From: Apostichopus japonicus
Lineage: Eukaryota > Echinodermata > Holothuroidea > Aspidochirotida > Stichopodidae
Direction of reading: 5' to 3'
NCBI RefSeq assembly: GCF_037975245.1
Contig: NC_092563.1
Coordinates: 3,917,001 to 3,981,000 of the forward strand
Length of the DNA stretch: 64,000 nucleotides
A model generated the notes under the pieces. The model did no database searches. It was not told where the DNA came from and saw only the letters and a program-made list of their open reading frames with translations. A program made the translations under genes and the position numbers. Shown here in pieces: positions 22,667 through 52,935 of the stretch (position 1 is the first letter of the stretch; each line of letters opens with the position of its first letter).

Positions 22667-25600
22667 ATAGTTAATTCTTTTGTATCAAGTTGTAAAAGTG
22701 TTGTTGGCTAAGCTTCTTTTATTTTTATTATAGAAACTGCCTGATTATTTAATTAATGTGTATTAGATGTCACCCTGGTTGAATTGTTCTGTCAATTCCA
22801 GTGGCCTTTGGTATTGGACATACATGCAGGATGAATTGAAAATTCTGTGAAAGCTGCCTTACTTAAATGACAAGGTAGGGGGGTGGGCATCAGCTGATTT
22901 TTATTATTCTAAAAATGTAATTTATCTCCAAGAAAATATGAACAATACACATATAAGAAGAAAAGTTCAAATGACTTGCTAAAAATGACCAGTAGGTAAG
23001 CTAATTATATTCTGATTAGTAGAGCTATAAATGAATTAATTTTCTTTCTGGTCAATACATTGCACATACATCCACAGTTAAGAGTAACTTTTATAACAGA
23101 TTTTATGAGATAAGAATAATAAAAGCAGTAAAAACATTTTGTTACATAACAGTGAATAAAGAGATAACAAAACAATTTTAGTACACCGAAGAAGCAAAAC
23201 AAAAAAATTTAAAAAATGAAAAAGCACATCAAACTTTTAGGAATTAAACAGATTTGACACCCAACTAAACAAATATGAGGATTTTCATTTAATTTGAATA
23301 CTTCAGTCTTCTCATAAACTGAAAAAAAAAATTATGATGAAACATTCTCTTTGATCAAAACATACATCAGAATGATATGAGCAGTTGAAAGTTGACCAAT
23401 ATCTTATCTGTCCTAGAATATATCAAAATCCATTTATTTGTTTATAGGAATATTTCAAACCACATTTCAAACTTGTATGCACAATGTAGCAACAAACACT
23501 GTTGCAATGCTATTGAAATTTTATAAGAATGCAATGTGATTACGACACAAACAGTAAATCTCTCCTTTGGTCAGTTAATAGAAAATTACAAATACAAAGG
23601 CACAACAACAGATGAAAGATTAGACCAAGTCTCACTGGAAACAAATCAGTTTCATGGGAAATGCAAAATTAATGATGTTACATATATATAACAGACGAGT
23701 CACAATTGGCCCATAAATGAAAAAAAAAAGCCCCCCCAAAAATATCAAACAATGAAAAAGCTTTAAAAAGAAAACTTTCTGCCAAGTTACTGATGATAAC
23801 AGTTCAGTTTGGAAGGAAAGTGCTTTTCCAGGGCAAAATGTTGTTTGTGTGAGACATAGAAATATGTCTCAATATCCTGTTTCATGTTTTAACCTGCTTT
23901 GTTAAGCAGTTTAATCACCAGGGAATACCAATGCATTCATAATGAAAAAACTGATTCACACTTTAAAGACATATTTATACTAAAGATTTAAGTATTTACT
24001 TTCCTCCCCTCCCTAAATGCACAATCTGAACCCCTCCTCTCCTTGCTTTGGCTTCTTTTTTGTGGGCCCCCCCCCCCCACAAAAGAGAAGCCAAAGCAAG
24101 GGAGAGGAGATACAACTACATCCGTCTTCTGTGCAACACTCAATGGTCACACTAATACACATACTTTGTGCTGGATGGATGTTACTACTAGGATGAAAAT
24201 AAAAACAGGTAAATGATATTTATTTGTAACATATCACTGATAGATTATAAGTAACGACTTTGATATCATTCAAGAATGTTGTCCCTGATACAGTTTATAT
24301 ATTAAATGGTTAAATTAGATAAAGGAAATGTTCAAGAATCCATGAACATTTCAGGTCGTAAGAAAGTAAAATGACAATTTACTTTATTCATACAAATCTT
24401 TAACTTTGTGTACGTTTCTATCAAGCCTAAAGGTACCACTGATTTAAAGGTTAAATAATTCACAAATCATCAACAGAGAACTGACTGTGAAGTTAACATT
24501 TGAAAGTGATTTTTTTTGTGTGTGTGGCTAGGATTGGTTTTCAAAACAGTGACAACAGGATTACAAATCATGCCCCATTACTAAGTGAGCTATTCAGGCA
24601 ATAACTGATACTGATCCGCTCATTTCATTGTTTCTTTGATGAGAGATGCCAGTCAGAAGCCAGCCACAACCCCTTGCATCCCCTGAGCTGATTTAACTAG
24701 GTCAACTGTTGGAAATGCATTTAAATCAACTATAAAAGCATTAGTGACCAGCAGTTAAAATTCCACGTTCGAAGCATATATGTAGCTAACCAACTTGAAC
24801 CTGCCTGAATGTGTGGGCATAAATGGAAGTATTTCTGTGTCCATGGTCAGATACTCCTGGACAGTACAGTTGAAAATTTGCAACAACTAAAGCATAATAA
24901 ACTTTGAGGTCATTACTGATGACCTTTTATAAGTTTAGAACAGAATTATGGTTCTCTGGCAAAACCTGCACCCACCACATCCCTGTATTAAATAAAGTTG
25001 ATGACACGATGAAACTCTTGCTACACATCAGGCAGACTTCCTGAATGTGGTTCCTTTATAACATGGATTGCAACTTTTGGGCCTCTATTACCATCATCAC
25101 ATTCTTGTAACTATTGGTCAAATGGTACTACAAAAGCGATTTCCATAAAAATAACCATTCTTTTTCATTGCATGTCTCAAGAGATTCAACCCGGATGTGA
25201 CAAATTTGATTGTTGAGAAATAAATTCGTCGAACCAAACTACCAACACACAGCTGTATATAAATGCTAAGAATGGAATGTTATCAACACTGTAGTCTGGT
25301 CAGTTTCAGAAACAGGACTTCACAGAGGAGAGGGCCCTTGAGACAAGTATCAAAGGTAGTCAAAGAAATTATTTTTGAAATAAAACTGTATCAGAAACAT
25401 CCGTAAAAGGCAAGGAATGATCGCACACATTCTTGCTTTATTTGTTCGCTATGTGCCTTGTTTTGAACAAGTTGTTTTATTTGAAAAACAACATTTCAGA
25501 AGGGAAGACACAGGCCCTTCGCCCCCTCCCGGATGTCCCTGATGGAAACATGCAAACACACGCACAAAAAGATAGAAACCATATAATAAAATCTACTTAA

Positions 25601-26050
25601 AATTTTAAACCAAGTGTGGTATAAATAAACAGAGCCCACTTACTTTCCATTCAAGTGCCATCCATCTAATGCCCTCTCCTATCTTATTGATTTAAACAAT
25701 GAATATTAATTTAACTTAATCTTCAGACACATTTTTTTCAAATGGAATAATAATAAAAAGGACGATGCCTCATCGAGAAACACAACCTGACTGAAGAAAC
25801 CTTTCAGGAAATACAAAATAAATTGTAGAGGCAGATGACATAACACAAAATAAAATGACAATAATGTCATTTATAAAATTACTAACTCATTAAGTATCTT
25901 ATTGCTATTTAATTGTATAGAATTTATCATGCCTTTGTATACAGCTGAGCCTCTCTAATTGTATTTTACATTAGTACTTATAAGTATTAACTTTCAAGAA
26001 TTGTTCAAATTAAGTGATGGCAATAAAAAAGTTTTAAGGACCAGTGAATG
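22667..26050. other. Intergenic sequence between convergent UPF0598 and AKTIP genes
   Basis: The two flanking genes converge here, so the right part may be 3' UTR of the AKTIP homologue on the - strand. Possible - strand polyadenylation signals (TTTATT on the + strand) occur at 25437-25442 and 24383-24388, but neither can be chosen from sequence alone. No coding exon was recognised. A C-rich hairpin is listed separately. Confidence 0.45.
24034..24109. repeat. Inverted repeat with 32-33 bp arms around a C run
   Basis: The left arm (24034-24065) pairs with the right arm (24077-24109) through phrases such as TTGCTTTGGCTTCT and AGAAGCCAAAGCAA. One mismatch and one single-base indel were counted. 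The loop is an uninterrupted run of C residues. The structure may fold in single-stranded DNA or RNA. Confidence 0.85.
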
Positions 26051-26098
26051 CATTTGAAGGTAAGGTACAAAATAGCATCTTTAAAGTCACATCTCTGG
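26051..26098 (+). repeat. Third partial copy of the neighbouring hairpin arm
   Basis: GCATTTGAAGGTAAGGTAC and the following AGCATCTTTAAAGTCACA match, in direct orientation, the arm sequence that starts at about 26312. This copy continues into ATCTCTGG, which is the loop sequence as read from the opposite strand of the hairpin. The element is therefore a repeat family and not a one-off palindrome. Confidence 0.8.
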
Positions 26099-26282
26099 TC
26101 AAGTAACAAGAAGAGAGAATTTTTTTAAGAATGGTTAGTAGTATTTGCTTCTAAATATGTTAGATTTATGGTCAGTCACATTCAAGCTTGGATAACCTTA
26201 TGACTGTTACCTTTTTAAAAAGGCTTGTAGCAAGTTCAAAGTGGACGTACCGCCCCAGCAGAAACTCCAGTATATTATCAGT

Positions 26283-26432
26283 GCAGAAGCTAATCTTTCA
26301 CTTGAAAATCTTGCATTTGAAGGTAAGGTACAAAAAAGCATCTTTAAAGTCACCCAGAGATGTGACTTTAAAGATGCTATTTTGTACCTTACCTTCAAAT
26401 GCAAGATTTTCAAGTGAAAAATTAGCTTCTGC
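26283..26432. repeat. Near-perfect inverted repeat, 71-bp arms, 8-base loop
   Basis: Arms 26283-26353 and 26362-26432 pair at 69 of 71 positions by my count, around the loop CCAGAGAT. A further copy of the outer end, GCAGAAGCTAATCTTTCAC, follows at 26437. The repeat lies 425 bases downstream of the AKTIP stop codon on the - strand, so it is probably in that gene's 3' UTR and would form a long RNA hairpin. It could be a palindromic MITE, a fold-back element or a source of small RNA. Confidence 0.92.
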
Positions 26433-26856
26433 TCTTGCAGAAGCTAATCTTTCACAATTTTTTCTAAGGTAGAACTGTCAGTGTGAATGTTGTACCAAAT
26501 CAAAATGAAAGGAAACAACTCATTATGCAATTGACACAAAATTTTACAACGGAATTTCAAAACTATCGCAAGAAATCTCATTTAGGGTTACGATGTTCTT
26601 TGTTTCTAAATGTTGAACAATGTCACCTCTGAATATAAATTTGAAACAAGAGAAAGGGATACTTCTATTGGATACCTTGAAAATGCTTATTGTATTTGGT
26701 TATTGTCACCGTGAAATATTTCAGATGAATAAATCCTATTTCAAGACGATCCTAGCCTAAGAAATTTAGAAATATTGGCAGCTCAATCGTTCTTCAAATA
26801 AGTGTTTCTACTTGAACATAAGTAGTTTTGGAATAGAACCATCGGCTACTTTCCTC

Positions 26857-29800
26857 TTATCGATTTATCAGCTTCATTGCTTTGTCATCTGTGCTCCTTG
26901 CATGATGGTCAGTTTTGCTGAACGTTTGTAGAGTGCCGGGATTGATCCAGGACAAGCCGGATGTCTGAGCGTTTCTCAATTCACTTACCTCCAGGTTCTT
27001 CCTCAAGGAGAGAAAAGATGAAAGTTACTAAAAATTTGAAATAACTTTATGAATGTATCAACATATATGGGATGACTGCATGGAATCACACAAGAAGACT
27101 ATTGAGCATTAATGGTGAATGATGCATTCAAAGAAAAGGAGTTAATAGAAACAGAACAAAGTAGTACATCGTACGGGTAATATTGCCATCAACTTTGACA
27201 CTGGTATGGTAGTGTTAATGTACATACTGTAAGCCTTAGGGACTTTGTTAAAGATGTCTAAGGTGATTACATGTAAAAATTGAAAGTGCAAAGAATTTAT
27301 TGGCTATAACATCCTTTGCTCTACCAACTCTAATATCCACCCTTTACTGGTGATGATTCCCATTTTACCTTTTTCATATCATTTTATACAGGATCACCCC
27401 CCCCACCCCCACCCTATCCCCCCACCCTATCCATCCTTTCAAATCAATACCAGCCCAGGAAGATATTAATATTGGAAATTGGCTGTCTGTTTGTGTATGC
27501 AAATTTAAAATAAATCCAGAGAGTTATTCCCCCAGATATAAAAGTGTCATACTTGTCTTTGATTGAGGATATTGTACTTGGTTCTGCCATGTATGTCTTC
27601 CTGCCACGGGGTGAACGTGATGGCGTGCTCATCCTCCGTGGACGGGGGCTCATATATATGATCCTTCAGAGATTGCACACAATCACGAACCTTGGACTTG
27701 AACATCTCAAGGTCCTTCTCGTACCTGTGCCAGAAGGATAAAAAAAAATGGTATTGATATGATACATGAATGCCATGAGAGTCATCTACATATGCACAGT
27801 GGGTAGGTGAAGCATAGCAAGTTTTATGCATATTATGAGAGATGGTTGTGTAGGTTTAATCTGCTTCATATTATAAAGTTGACATCAATCTGTCACTCTA
27901 CAGCAGAACCAGAGTCTATTGAGTGTACAGTACACCCATCAAAAATTTGCATTAATGATTGTTTTACGATGTAATCACCATGCTCGATCAACCCTATACT
28001 GTCCATGTAAGAAACCATTTACAACCAATATCATATACAGGTAAATGCTGTTTCCTGGAATGAAATTAACATTGAAGTTGTTGTGATGATATTATCTTCA
28101 ACTGTTAAGGGTTTATATGTACATTAACTGCACAAATGTGTAACTGTATCATCATCTTAATGGTTGCTGAACCTTGTGGTGTAAATGCCAAATGCCAAGT
28201 CATAGACAAATATGACGGCTCCTTGAGACGTACCATTAAGAATACTGGGAGGGGTCCCCTCCCCTTCCAGTAGGGGAGGGGTTCACAGGGGCATCCCAGA
28301 TCCATTTTAGAATGCTTAAATTTTCAATCACAGTAAAAGTAGTAGACTCTTTAAAGGGAGCTATTAGCGACTGAATTAATTTCAAATTCTCCGACCCACT
28401 GTCAATGCCCATCAATTGGAACAGCCTGTATATATCTCTCAACTACTCTCTCCCTATGCTCCTGTCCATTGTCTTCATTCCTTTGCCAAAGACCTACTTT
28501 TCTCTTCCCAACCTACGCTTAAATACATACAGGTACCGATGGTTTGCCTGCTCTGCTCCTTATCTGTGGAACCAGCTTCCAGATCGTATTAGATTTTGTA
28601 CTAATCTTTCTATGTTTAAGAGTTACCTAAAGGATCATATCTTTTCTTGTTCATTTCATTGCGATTGACTTGTTTTGTTAAGTGTCTTGCACAGCTACTT
28701 CTTGTTTCTGATTTGGCACTATATAAATCCACTCTGTTATTCTTATTATTACTGTTATTACTATAGCAAAAATGTTATTGGAATAGGCAGACATTTACAA
28801 CTACAAGGAAAAAGTGTATATTAATTCATGAGACTCAAAAAATATATATTTGATGATCAGAAGAAAACATATATCCTCAAAATCAATAGAAAGCATTAAA
28901 AGCTATGAAAGGAGAAGAAGAACTCACAAATTTGCAGCTTCAGAATTTAAAGGTTCCGTGGAGTCAATCTTATAGAATACTCTACGGGCAAAAAGTAGCA
29001 CCTGCCAGATATGATTTGTACTGCGTCTCCACTTTGAAAATGTTCTTTTAACGTCAAGTTCGCCTGAGATAGGATCAACCATTGGATGGAATAGAGGAGG
29101 CCTGAAGGTTAATGCCTGAAAGATCAAAAGGAAGCCATCGGTCAGGTAAAGATACAAGTAAGGGGGGCATTGTGGTCAAGTGGTTAAGGTAGTGGACTGG
29201 TGATCTAAGGATTACAGGTTCGAGCCCTGGCCAGATCATTGCATTGTGTCCTTGGGCAAGGCACTTTATCTCCATTGCCTCTCTTCACCCAGGTGTATAA
29301 ATGGGGACTTGCGAGGTAACTAGTAAATCTAGTTGCGTGTGCCGGTTTTGGCTGCACCCCCTATGGGAAGTTCCCCGGGGGGACACATGGTTGTGGTGCA
29401 CTGTGGTGCCCCAGGAGAGATTGATTGAATTGCGCACACTTTGGTGTGTAGGTGTGACAAGTTACCAATGACCAAGGCTAAGTTGTCAAAGCGCTACGAT
29501 CTTGATGTAGTCAGCGCTATATAAGTGTCTAATATGTATGTAAGTAAAATATAAGAGATTATATTATTGCAGACAGATAAAGCCTTGATTTATTGATGAT
29601 TAATTTGTTGATCCTACATACAAAGAGGATGATATTATTCACACAATTTGACACAATTTTGCCACAAAGTTGCACAAAGATCTCAAAACATTCCAGGTTT
29701 GGATACCTATGAATGACAAGTTTACCTGTATATATTGGAGTTGGACATTCTGGGAAAGTAGTATACCTTCGAGTCTGTAGACTACACTTGAAATACATTT

Positions 29801-32192
29801 TCCCTTTTGTGTACGATGTTTCTAAACTTGAAAATTCCACAGAAAGGACTTCAGAAGAGATGTAATAACAATTGAGAAATTTGATATCATTTTGAGTCCT
29901 TAGCAACTTTATCGAGTTGTACATGAAACAGACAGCAGTAGTAAGAACTACCATGGGCAAAACAAAATCAGCCACAATAGGGAGAGGAGTGAGACAAGGA
30001 TGTCTTATGTCTCCAGTCCTTTTTAACATCTACGCAGAAGCCATGATAATTGACGCACTTGATGAAATTCAAGAAGGAATACAAGTTGGAGGACAATGGA
30101 TAAAGTCGGTACGTTTTGCAGATGACCAGGCAATGTTAGCAAGCACGGAGGCTGGACTTCAACGTATGATGGAGAATACCAACAGAGTTGTCAACCAGTA
30201 TGGGATGAGGATTAACATCAAGAAAACGAAAGTCATGAAGATTGGAAGGGAACAAAGGAGAGTTCACATAGAGAGAGAGGGGAAGGAACTTGAACAGGTC
30301 AGACACTTCAAATATCTTGGTAGTCTACTGGCGGAAGATGGATATTGTGAAACCCAAATCAGAGCAAGAGTGGCAATGGCCAAGGAAACTTTCAAACTAC
30401 ACAACTCTCTTTTTACTGCTAGTCTTGAGCTACAATTAAAGAAGAGACTAATGAAATGTTTTGTGTGGAGTGTATTCCTGTATGGCTCAGAAACCTGGAC
30501 ACTAAGGAAAGAGGACAGAAAAAGAATAGACGCATTGGAGATGTGGCTATGGAGAAAGTCTGAGAACATAAAGTGGTCAGACAGGGTCACAAATGAGGAA
30601 GTTCTACAGAGGGTTGGTGAGGTCCGCAGGCTGGGAGAAACTATTAAGCTGAGAACGAAAAGGTGGATTGGGAACATCTTGAGACATGACGGACAACTGA
30701 AAGATGTGCTTGAAGGTAGAATGAACGGGAAGCGACCAAGAGGGAGAAAGAGAATAATGTTGATGGATGATATCAGAGATGGCAGAAATTATTTCACTAT
30801 GAAGAGGAATGCAGAAGAGTGGTTATTATGATTTTGTGTTTGGTGAGGGACCTGCCTTAAGGCAGATCACCATTAGAGAGAGAGAGAGCAACTTTATGGG
30901 CAGCAGGTCATAATGAAGAAGGATTAATAAAGTCATGTTTATCACCACGCTTTATAGAAATAAGCAATCATCAAAATAAAGAAATAGGACTTACTGGACA
31001 TTCACCATCTGGGAAATTTTCTGGAATGTTTAAATCAAATTTGAAGACACCTTCCTGGTATATACCTTGACGTATAAATAAGACACCAAACCAATCTGAA
31101 AGAATGCAGAAAATTTCTCGTAAAATGACAACACAAACTTTTTTACAGTATTTACAGAACACGAAATGGAATGGACCCACACACGATCATATGAAGCATG
31201 CAGACCTAGTAGAGTTATTTATAAACTGTTCAATATTTAGAAAATATGTGATCTAAAGATATTTAATAATATAACTAGATTAATGGTTTAACTTTATCAA
31301 ATAAATGTCCAATCAAAATAATCAAAGGAGTAATTTGACAGACACAAAGCTGACTAAAGATAGCAACCTTCCATGGAGAAACAAAATTAGCTCTATCAGA
31401 ACTACGAATAGGAAATATGTTTACTAGGTACACCAAAAATGTTCATAAATAAATGATTCTTTACGAAAGGTATTGTAAAAGTGACGTTACAACATAAACA
31501 CTAAATGAAATGACAAGTGAAGGAAAGATACTTACGAAGTGGTGATTTTGCTGAAGGTACAACATAAAGGCCAGGGAGCCTTTGCTTCCTTAACAGGTTA
31601 CTATGTTAGAGAGGAAACAGAAAGTATGCAGATATGGTTGAACTTTCTTACCATTTTTATACTGTAGCTGGAGTTTTAAGTAATGTGGACTATCGGTAAA
31701 GCAGCATTTTATGGTTAAGCACTCACTTTATTAACATTTGGATGTTTAAGGTAGCATGTTAGTTTTGAAGGTTTGCAAAACAGTTCTCATTTATCATTTT
31801 TAATAAAGCTCTTGTGACTAATCAAGGGAATTACTTAAAACTAACTCGCTAATGTCTAAGAAACATTCTCTCTTTCAACTACTTCAGTGGTATTTAATTA
31901 TTTTTTATTATGGTTATGCAAAAAGCATCTTTGATCAGGAAAAAAAAAAGTAATAATGAAAATACATTTCATGTGCATTAAGAGAGAAAACTTTTGATAT
32001 TTCAACCTTCCGTTGTGAAACTTACTATTCTGACATCAAGGCATATTCCAAGAAAAATGGCCCATATGCTGCTAAAGGTCCTTCTGGACTAGTTACAGTT
32101 GGTCTCACAGCCTTCAAGGGACTCGCCACAATTTCTGTGCCATTTTGTGGCAATGTTGGCAACTTCTTCTTCGCAATTTTCTCATCTTCCAT
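26857..32192 (-). CDS. AKTIP: AKT-interacting protein / fused toes (FTS) homologue, complete
   Basis: FTS is a catalytically inactive ubiquitin-conjugating-enzyme variant. With Hook and FHIP proteins it links early endosomal cargo to dynein. Six coding exons on the - strand, in transcript order, are 32192-32026, 31600-31536, 31095-30995, 29115-28928, 27724-27553 and 26997-26857. They join in phase to 277 residues (human about 292). Matches include [100 protein letters not shown] and the tail [17 protein letters not shown]. No catalytic cysteine follows the NHIWQ region, as expected. The ATG at 32190-32192 follows an in-frame TAG; a likely 5' UTR acceptor is at about 32239. The acceptor of the last exon was chosen by phase (GAAG|AACCTG). 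Introns hold a LINE fragment, a SINE and a truncated LINE. Confidence 0.96.
28430..28766 (+). mobile_element. LINE 3' end fragment (CR1/L2-like)
   Basis: An open frame near 28405-28668 reads [17 protein letters not shown] followed by [13 protein letters not shown], the usual C-terminal signature of non-LTR reverse-transcriptase ORF2 proteins. The stop is followed by a short tail with TTGGCACTATATAAAT and a TTATTATT-like end, typical of CR1/L2-type 3' termini. The catalytic part is absent. It lies in an intron of AKTIP, antisense to that gene. The left boundary is approximate. Confidence 0.75.
29161..29540 (+). mobile_element. tRNA-derived SINE, about 380 bp
   Basis: The head has a Pol III A box (TGGTCAAGTGGT, 29173-29184) and B box (GGTTCGAGCCC, 29217-29227). 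A tRNA-unrelated body follows, ending in an AGCGCTA...TAGTCAGCGCTATATAAG hairpin tail. AAGTA on both sides may be the target-site duplication, though it is short. The element is on the + strand in an AKTIP intron, only 45 bases upstream of the acceptor of exon 29115-28928, and is antisense to the gene. Confidence 0.8.
29902..30897 (+). mobile_element. 5'-truncated LINE insertion with 11-bp target-site duplication
   Basis: AGCAACTTTAT occurs at 29902-29912 and again at 30887-30897, exactly flanking a reverse-transcriptase fragment and its short AG-rich 3' tail. The inserted body is therefore 29913-30886 (974 bp). It starts inside the RT domain, the usual result of incomplete target-primed reverse transcription. 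The retained frame is open to its natural stop, so the insertion looks young. It is antisense within an AKTIP intron between exons 31095-30995 and 29115-28928. Confidence 0.9.
29917..30831 (+). pseudogene. Truncated non-LTR reverse transcriptase ORF, 304 codons
   Basis: This is the C-terminal part of a LINE ORF2 protein. It contains the RT motif [16 protein letters not shown], the catalytic block FADD at residues 67-70, and the downstream region [20 protein letters not shown] then WLWRKS and TNEEVL that is common in RTE/CR1-like families. The endonuclease domain and first RT motifs are missing, so it cannot move itself. No in-frame stop or frameshift breaks the retained part. The listed ATG is internal to the original protein. 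Confidence 0.9.
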
Positions 32193-50328
<18,136 letters not shown>

Positions 50329-50468
50329 CAGAGATAAGATGGTTGGATATGATACTTATCAAGAAAGGAGTTTGTTGCAGTTTGCTGCAGTTTGTCTTAG
50401 AGTCTTGGAGAGAGGGCTTGATAGATGGATGGAGATAAAATGGTTGGATATGACAAGGAACAAGAAAC

Positions 50469-52935
50469 GGAGATGGTGCCGCTAATATCAGTTTTGAGGA
50501 GCAGTGGAAATGCAATCATATTTAAGTATACAAAGGATCACTAGGAAAACGAAAAGAAGAGAGTCTACAGTAGGGAAACTCTCATTACATGAGACGAAGA
50601 TTCTTAGAAAAGGAGTTTCATTCTGCTTTGATATAGCAAACTATGTCCTTACTATTAAGGGACAAGAAATGGTGGGAGTGAAATATTGAAGGACAATGGT
50701 GATCTAAAGAAAAGTATCCTGGTATTGGGGTTGGGATGGAAAGGTTGAATGGTATGGATAATTTATATTTATGATGTAAATGTTGGCTATGTTTATCTAC
50801 AAGTTTTGGTAAAAATTGGAGAACAAACGTAGTAAGCCAAAGGGTATGAATATGGGCATAAAGCATCTTCAAATTGTGAACCGTTTAATCTTACTCCTTG
50901 AGAACTTTTCCCATTGGACTCTGAATCTGAATACAATTTTGACATCTCTCAATCAGAAATTTATAAAGTTTGAGCATACCCTAAGCAGATACGCAATCAC
51001 ATATAGTTTGTTTACTTAATAGGGTAAACGTGAATCTGCCATGAAAATGAGCATTTTATCTGAAAATGTTAACAATATGAGCCATGATGACAAACTATCA
51101 TGACTCTCTCCAGAAACAACTAAAAAGTGGTTTTAGAACTATTATATTTCCCTTTATTACCAATTTATGTGGAATCAAAAACACTAGTTGCATGTTACAG
51201 CTTAGGCTCTAGTGCTCTGTCACTGGGCCAAATGCTGTTAGTATGGAAAGTAAGCCTATGTGCAGTACAACCCTTGGAGATATCACTTTTACATATGATG
51301 ATAAAGTCGCTAAAACTGTTACCTTTATAAGACTGTGTATCTTGGCCAAACTGTTGCTTTTAAACTGTATATCTAAGTAAACAAACTCAGTGATTAGATT
51401 ACGGGATGAGAAGCTGTGATTGCAAAATATGTATTCATGGTTTGCTTTAAGAAAACATGAGATGAAGAATAAAGGTATTCTCATTTTCATTTATACTTAT
51501 TTTGATAAATATTTGAAAAAGGTGGCATAATTGTTCTAAGCCTGGGCCCTCAATGCCCCTGATCATGTTTTGCCTGCATCAATCATACAAAACAATTAAT
51601 AGTGAAATGTATAGCTGTGTTGAAGATAATCTAAACCAAAGCCTTAATTAAGTCATTGTGAACTAGAAATGATAGTGTTACTGAGACTATGCTAATGAGG
51701 GCAGCAAACACATTGTAAGGTAATACCTCAGGAGTAATAAACTGTATTGCAGTAATTGACCCATTTCCTTAGTCTAGTAGTCCTGTGTCAGTGGGTGTTG
51801 ACTTTGGGTATAAAGCACTTTGGATCAGATCTTTGAAAGCGTGCAATTAGCATATAATAGTGGAAGACATGTTAAAGTATGCTGGAATAGCACAAATAAG
51901 ACTTGCATAATATATGATATTAAAGAAACTTTCTGTGTCCTTTTTGGTTTGTTGTTACTTGCTTTTCTTTTATAGCATTGGATTATTTTACCGTTATTTA
52001 ATTTAACTTTATACAAATTTAATAATGTGAAGGCCAATCTACATTTCATGTGTGACATTGTAAACATTTGTTCTCTAGAGCTGAAAAAAAGAAAACTAAC
52101 TTTTATAATCTAATATTTTTAAATGGAATGATCTACCATATTAATATCCTCTGGGGACCTAAGATAGTAAGACAAAAAAACACCACCACCCCCTCCCCTA
52201 ATTAGGTTTTGCTTTGCTCGATCCCTCCAGCCCCCCCCCCCCCCATCTTCCCTTTACTCCCATGAAACGTTTCTCTTAATAATCTATTGCTAACAACCCG
52301 AGAGAGCAAACAACCTTATTCATGAATCTGGTCTAGTAGTAGTAACGTTCACGAAGGCCACTTGAACTTACACTAGCCCGTATTCACATCAATGCCACCC
52401 ACACCGTACGTACGCACTGCACTGCGGTACCGACGCAGTACTGGATATTCCGTATACTTTGACATCGGTGTTCAATGAGAAAAACTCAGAAAATCATACC
52501 TAAGTACTAGATTTCTGTTCATAGATCTAACGAAAGAACCGGATGCGAATTTAATTACTCCATCTCTCTTGCATGAAGGTTAACAACCCGTTTTGAAGAA
52601 TACAGCACAGACGCTCCAAAATATTCTTCCTTAACCAGGTTCCTCATTTGGCCTAACGTTAGGACCTAGCCTAACGTAAAAGTTGCAGTAGTTCTCTAGC
52701 CTAAGTAAGTAAAGTTGAGCGTCCCGTTGCTAGGGTGTATAAATAATACATTTCGCACTGGTTAATTGGTAAAAGTATTTTAGCCTCTATTATAAGGGTT
52801 TAATTTTAACGACTACTCGAATGAATGCAAAATAGGCCTACAGTTAACCATTAAACATTAAAATGTGACGAGTTGGACGTAGGCTCAAGACCGATCGAGG
52901 TACTGCTTCCACATAGTTTTGCCGACGTACCAGTT
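50469..52935. other. DUS2 3' UTR, intergenic DNA and promoter of the next gene
   Basis: Possible polyadenylation hexamers for DUS2 include AATAAA near 51467; none can be chosen firmly. About 52.3-52.9 kb is locally richer in CpG (for example CGTACGTACGC near 52410) and probably contains the promoter and 5' UTR of the coiled-coil gene. A C-rich run is at 52229-52242. No further coding exon was recognised. Confidence 0.45.

Noticed and set aside
29559-30029. 156-codon - strand frame between the SINE and the LINE
   Set aside because: It crosses the LINE insertion boundary at 29913, has no splice context in AKTIP and shows no recognisable motif.
30264-30677. 137-codon - strand frame
   Set aside because: It is the antisense shadow of the LINE reverse-transcriptase frame.
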